Of a DNA stretch of 15,712 bases, positions 13,060-15,712 are shown piece after piece. Position numbers and translations under genes: made by a program. Source of the stretch: JAUZPB01 sp050262615 (lineage in GTDB: Bacteria; Bacteroidota; Ignavibacteria; Ignavibacteriales; SURF-24); the NCBI GenBank assembly GCA_050262615.1, contig JBLNEL010000540.1, forward strand, positions 1 through 15,712, given 5' to 3'. The notes beneath the pieces are model-generated. The model was given only the letters and a program-made list of their open reading frames with translations, was not told the origin of the DNA and searched no databases. Within the stretch, counting starts at the first letter, position 1. The number at the start of each line of letters is the position of its first letter.

Positions 13060-14070
13060 CTATGCATATTTTTTTGTTACACTCCAGACAACAAGTCTTG
13101 CTGCTGCATTTAAGACAAAAGTCATCACAAATAGTATCAGTGCAATTTCGATCAAAGCACTCGTATAAAGCTTCGTTGATGCCTCGCTGAACTCATTTGC
13201 CAGGACACTGGCCATAGTATAACCGGGATCGAATAATGAAAAGGATACCTGAGGGCTGTTGCCAATTACCATTGTAACAGCCATTGTTTCACCTACGGCT
13301 CTACCCAGACCCAGCAGTGCTGCCCCGAGAATTCCTGATTTTGCGCCTGATAAGACCACACGAACAACTTCCCATTTTGTCGCCCCTAATGCGAAGGCAG
13401 CTTCCCGCTGAGTATCAGGAACGGCTTTCATTATGTCTCTTGAGATAGAGGTTATTATAGGCAGAATCATAATTGTAAGTATCAGTACAGCGGCCATCAT
13501 TCCAATTCCATATGGAGCACCCTGAAATAAAGGAATAAAGCCAAAGTTATCACCAAGCCATGGCTGCGCGCTTTCGCGCAGCCATGGTGCAAGGACAAAT
13601 ATGCCGAATAACCCATAGACAATGCTTGGTATTGCGGCCAGGAGTTCAACCATCATTGAAATAATTCTTTCCAGCCAGCGCGGAGCAAACTCCGAAAGGA
13701 ATATTGCAGTACCGATACTTAAAATAACTGATATTATTAGAGCCAGGAGTGATGAAAACAGGGTCCCGAAAATAAAGGGCAGTGCACCGAATTCCTCACG
13801 GACCGGATCCCATGTGCTGCCTGTAATAAACCTCCAGCCGAACTTCTCAATCGAGGGCAGTGACTGTAACAGCATTTCATAGCCCATTATCAAGACAAGC
13901 GAAAGCAGAATAAAGGCAAAGAACCGGGTTATGTTTGCAAAAATAAAGTCCCCTATATTCCTGCCTGAAATACCAAGCAGTGACTTCAATGCGGAATCCG
14001 CCGATATACTATTGTATTTATCTGAGCTCTCTGCTTTAGTTTTGCTCTGAACCCTGTCTGTCAGATCCAT
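13060..14070 (-). CDS. pstC: Phosphate ABC transporter permease PstC
   Basis: The partner membrane subunit of PstA. It is 336 residues, with a hydrophilic N-terminal extension of about 40 residues before the first membrane segment (45-65); further segments lie at about 98-125, 140-162, 186-206, 240-262 and 310-330. The EAA loop is EAAFALGATKW (223-233), and GRAVGETMAVTMVIGNSP follows, typical of PstC. It begins two bases after the pstS stop, so the genes are tightly coupled. Oddity: codons 162-171, in a periplasmic-side loop, form a perfect 13-bp hairpin in the DNA and encode PWL twice. The DNA there is much more GC-rich than the rest of the gene. Confidence 0.96.
   Translation of the reverse strand: MDLTDRVQSKTKAESSDKYNSISADSALKSLLGISGRNIGDFIFANITRFFAFILLSLVLIMGYEMLLQSLPSIEKFGWRFITGSTWDPVREEFGALPFIFGTLFSSLLALIISVILSIGTAIFLSEFAPRWLERIISMMVELLAAIPSIVYGLFGIFVLAPWLRESAQPWLGDNFGFIPLFQGAPYGIGMMAAVLILTIMILPIITSISRDIMKAVPDTQREAAFALGATKWEVVRVVLSGAKSGILGAALLGLGRAVGETMAVTMVIGNSPQVSFSLFDPGYTMASVLANEFSEASTKLYTSALIEIALILFVMTFVLNAAARLVVWSVTKKYA
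13558..13587. repeat. Perfect 13-bp hairpin inside pstC
   Basis: CCATGGCTGCGCG (13558-13570) and CGCGCAGCCATGG (13575-13587) are exact reverse complements around the four-base loop CTTT. In the pstC mRNA this would be a very stable stem. It encodes residues 162-171, where PWL appears at both ends. It is a protein-coding hairpin, not a terminator, since no T-run follows. Confidence 0.9.
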
Positions 14071-14072
14071 TT

Positions 14073-15101
14073 TTATTTCACCGCAACTGTTGTTATTTTC
14101 TTATCAATAAGGCTGACCACTTCTTTCGGTAGAGGGGCATAATAAAGATCCTTTGCATATTTTTGCCCTTCGGTTACTGCCCATTTCAGGAAGTCGGCAA
14201 TTGCTCTTGCCTTATTCTTATCATGCATGTTTTTATAAATTAAAAGCCATGTAAAACCTGAAATCGGGTAGGAGTTCTTGCCTTCTGCATTTGTGATTTC
14301 AACCCTGAAATCCGCAGGCATGTCTTTGAGAAATCCTGCAGTTGCCTGCGAAACAGATTCAAATGTTGGCTCAACGAAGTTCCCCGCTCTATTTTTAAGT
14401 AAAGTATAAGGAAGGCCGTTCTTTTCTGCATATGCAAGCTCTACATAGCCTATTGCACCATTGGTCTGTTTTACAAGACCAGAAACACCTTCATTGCCTT
14501 TTCCGCCTATGCCTGCTGGCCAGTTTACTGAAGTGCCCTGTCCTACTTTGCTTTTCCACTCACTGCTTACTTTTGAAAGGTATCCGGTAAAGATATTTGT
14601 TGTGCCGCTGCCGTCTGAACGATGTGCAACAAATATAGCCTTATTGGGCAGAATTTTGCCGCTGTTAATTGATGTAATTCTTGGATCATTCCATTTTTTT
14701 ATTTTCCCAAGATAAATATCTGAAAGTACTTCAGGAGTAAGCTTTAAGCCTTTGCCGACCTGGGGTAAATTATAAGTCAGCACAACTGCTCCCATAACAG
14801 TAGGTATATGCAGGATCTCAGTTCCGCGTTTTGACTGTGCATCTTTTAATTGTTCATCTGTCATTGGAGCATCAGATGCACCGAAATCAACTGTTCCTTC
14901 TATAACCTGTTTTATTCCACCTCCGCTGCCGATTGACTGATAGTTAAATTCAATTCCTGTTTTCTGATGGTATACATCAAACCACTTCGAATAAATAACA
15001 TATGGGAATGTGGCGCCTGCCCCGTTTAACTTTGTCTGTGCACTGATTACTGTTGTAAAAAACAGTATTACTGTAAATAATAAAAAATATTTAGCTCTCA
15101 T
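14073..15101 (-). CDS. pstS: Phosphate ABC transporter substrate-binding protein PstS
   Basis: The periplasmic phosphate receptor of the Pst importer, 342 residues. A signal peptide of about 22 residues ends in SAQ, without a lipobox. Phosphate-binding segments are visible: GAGATFP (27-33), SIGSGGGIKQ (56-65), DFGASDAPM (72-80) and RSDGSGTT (161-168), followed by a conserved NWPAGIGGKGNEGV. The ribosome-binding site is strong, AAAGGAGGAC before the ATG, consistent with PstS being made in excess over the permeases. It lies 32 bases after the beta-barrel gene, so the two are likely co-transcribed. In well-studied bacteria pst genes are induced by phosphate limitation through PhoB; the operon promoter lies outside the window, so this cannot be checked here. 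Confidence 0.97.
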   Translation of the reverse strand: MRAKYFLLFTVILFFTTVISAQTKLNGAGATFPYVIYSKWFDVYHQKTGIEFNYQSIGSGGGIKQVIEGTVDFGASDAPMTDEQLKDAQSKRGTEILHIPTVMGAVVLTYNLPQVGKGLKLTPEVLSDIYLGKIKKWNDPRITSINSGKILPNKAIFVAHRSDGSGTTNIFTGYLSKVSSEWKSKVGQGTSVNWPAGIGGKGNEGVSGLVKQTNGAIGYVELAYAEKNGLPYTLLKNRAGNFVEPTFESVSQATAGFLKDMPADFRVEITNAEGKNSYPISGFTWLLIYKNMHDKNKARAIADFLKWAVTEGQKYAKDLYYAPLPKEVVSLIDKKITTVAVK

Positions 15102-15133
15102 TTTGTCCTCCTTTAATAATGAAATATTTATCT

Positions 15134-15712
15134 TCAGAACTGATAATAAAAAGTAATTCTTCCAACCAGATCCTTTGGATCAATGCCCTGATATGAGATC
15201 ATTTCAACATTAGGCATAATACTGACACCTTTGTCTGGCTGAAAATCAAGCGCACCAAGAATCAGGCTCTGCCTGTCGTTCTCTTTTTCATTATTTGGCT
15301 CATATATGTCATATCGGCCCACAAGGCGCAGTTTATCAATAATTGAAACCCACAGGAATGCTGATACTCCATACCCGTTTTGCGTTTGCAGCGGGCTTAA
15401 GGCATTGGGCGCAAAATTGTTCTGCTGTGACTTGTAAAAAGATTCCACTCCGATTGAATATGTATCCTTTTGAAATAAATTGAGCATCACATCTCCCACA
15501 AATGCTCCGTTTGTTTTTGATTGTTTATCCAGCGGATCAATCTTGGGGGCATAGGTAGCATAATCGCCATATAAGACTATCTGGATATTACTAATTGGTA
15601 AAAATTGAAGGAGCCCGTAAAAACGCTTGTGTTTATTTAATTCCGGAGCGTTTGCAGAATTGTTTGCAATTTTGAACCAGTATTTAACCGACCCTTCATC
15701 TGTGAATTTTCC
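15134..15712 (-). CDS. Outer-membrane beta-barrel (porin-like), C-terminal part, cut by the window edge
   Basis: The frame is open from the right edge of the window to its stop at 15134, giving the last 192 residues. A GTG at 15499 is internal and not the start. The sequence is a series of amphipathic strands about ten residues long with aromatic ends (for example VKYWFKI, RFYGLLQFLP, NIQIVLYGDYA, DKLRLVGRYDIYEP). It finishes in GRITFYYQF, with the terminal phenylalanine typical of the barrel-assembly signal. Its place directly before pstS suggests a phosphate-uptake porin, similar in role to OprO/OprP or a generic channel, but no phosphate-selectivity motif is recognised and homology to OprP is not claimed. 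It overlaps nothing and probably heads the visible part of the pst operon. Confidence 0.75.
   Translation of the reverse strand, partial: GKFTDEGSVKYWFKIANNSANAPELNKHKRFYGLLQFLPISNIQIVLYGDYATYAPKIDPLDKQSKTNGAFVGDVMLNLFQKDTYSIGVESFYKSQQNNFAPNALSPLQTQNGYGVSAFLWVSIIDKLRLVGRYDIYEPNNEKENDRQSLILGALDFQPDKGVSIMPNVEMISYQGIDPKDLVGRITFYYQF

Noticed and set aside
15134..15499. A complete 121-residue gene starting at GTG 15499
   Set aside because: The frame is open through to the window edge with matching beta-barrel strands, so the GTG is internal to a longer gene.

Overview
The window looks like chromosomal DNA from an AT-rich Gram-negative member of the Bacteroidota/Chlorobiota/Ignavibacteriota assemblage. 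This is inferred from protein style: a DUF486 protein, a HisN-type phosphatase, a two-cluster ferredoxin, and a beta-barrel gene just upstream of pstS. It is also inferred from one promoter of the Bacteroidota pattern (TTTG, 19 bases, TAnnTTTG) in front of a tRNA-Ser gene. No species is assigned. There is no phage, transposase, CRISPR array or rRNA.

Left part (1-5460). The end of an unidentified reading frame is followed by tRNA-Ser(UGA), with its own promoter and terminator, on the minus strand. Next come a small membrane protein of the DUF486 family (minus), a HisN-type histidinol-phosphatase (plus), an exported protein of unknown function (minus), thioredoxin (plus) and a 2[4Fe-4S] ferredoxin (minus). 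A probable two-gene unit on the plus strand holds a beta-class DNA methyltransferase and a PAP2-family membrane phosphatase that lacks a key histidine. A receiver-only response regulator follows, with a hairpin covering its ribosome-binding site. Strong bidirectional terminators separate the convergent pairs.

Middle part (5460-11960). A minus-strand efflux operon encodes an adaptor and an HAE1/AcrB-type RND pump, without an outer-membrane channel gene. Its upstream region carries three copies of ATCCGGAA. Upstream of that lies an N6-adenine methyltransferase of the Eco57I/PstI type with no restriction enzyme beside it. Its start codon sits inside a degenerate 7-base tandem repeat, which suggests possible phase variation. 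An unidentified lipoprotein is transcribed divergently from it.

Right part (11960-15712). A minus-strand phosphate-uptake operon reads outer-membrane beta-barrel (cut by the window edge), pstS, pstC, pstA. The ATPase pstB and the regulator phoU are absent from the window, so the transporter must be completed by genes elsewhere. Between the convergent pstA and lipoprotein ends lies an intergenic stretch with a long imperfect inverted repeat and what looks like a decayed signal-peptide gene.

I found no clear undescribed multi-gene system. The best candidates for follow-up are the heptamer repeat over the methyltransferase start, the spaced repeats upstream of the efflux operon, the hairpin over the response regulator RBS, and the long perfect hairpin inside pstC.
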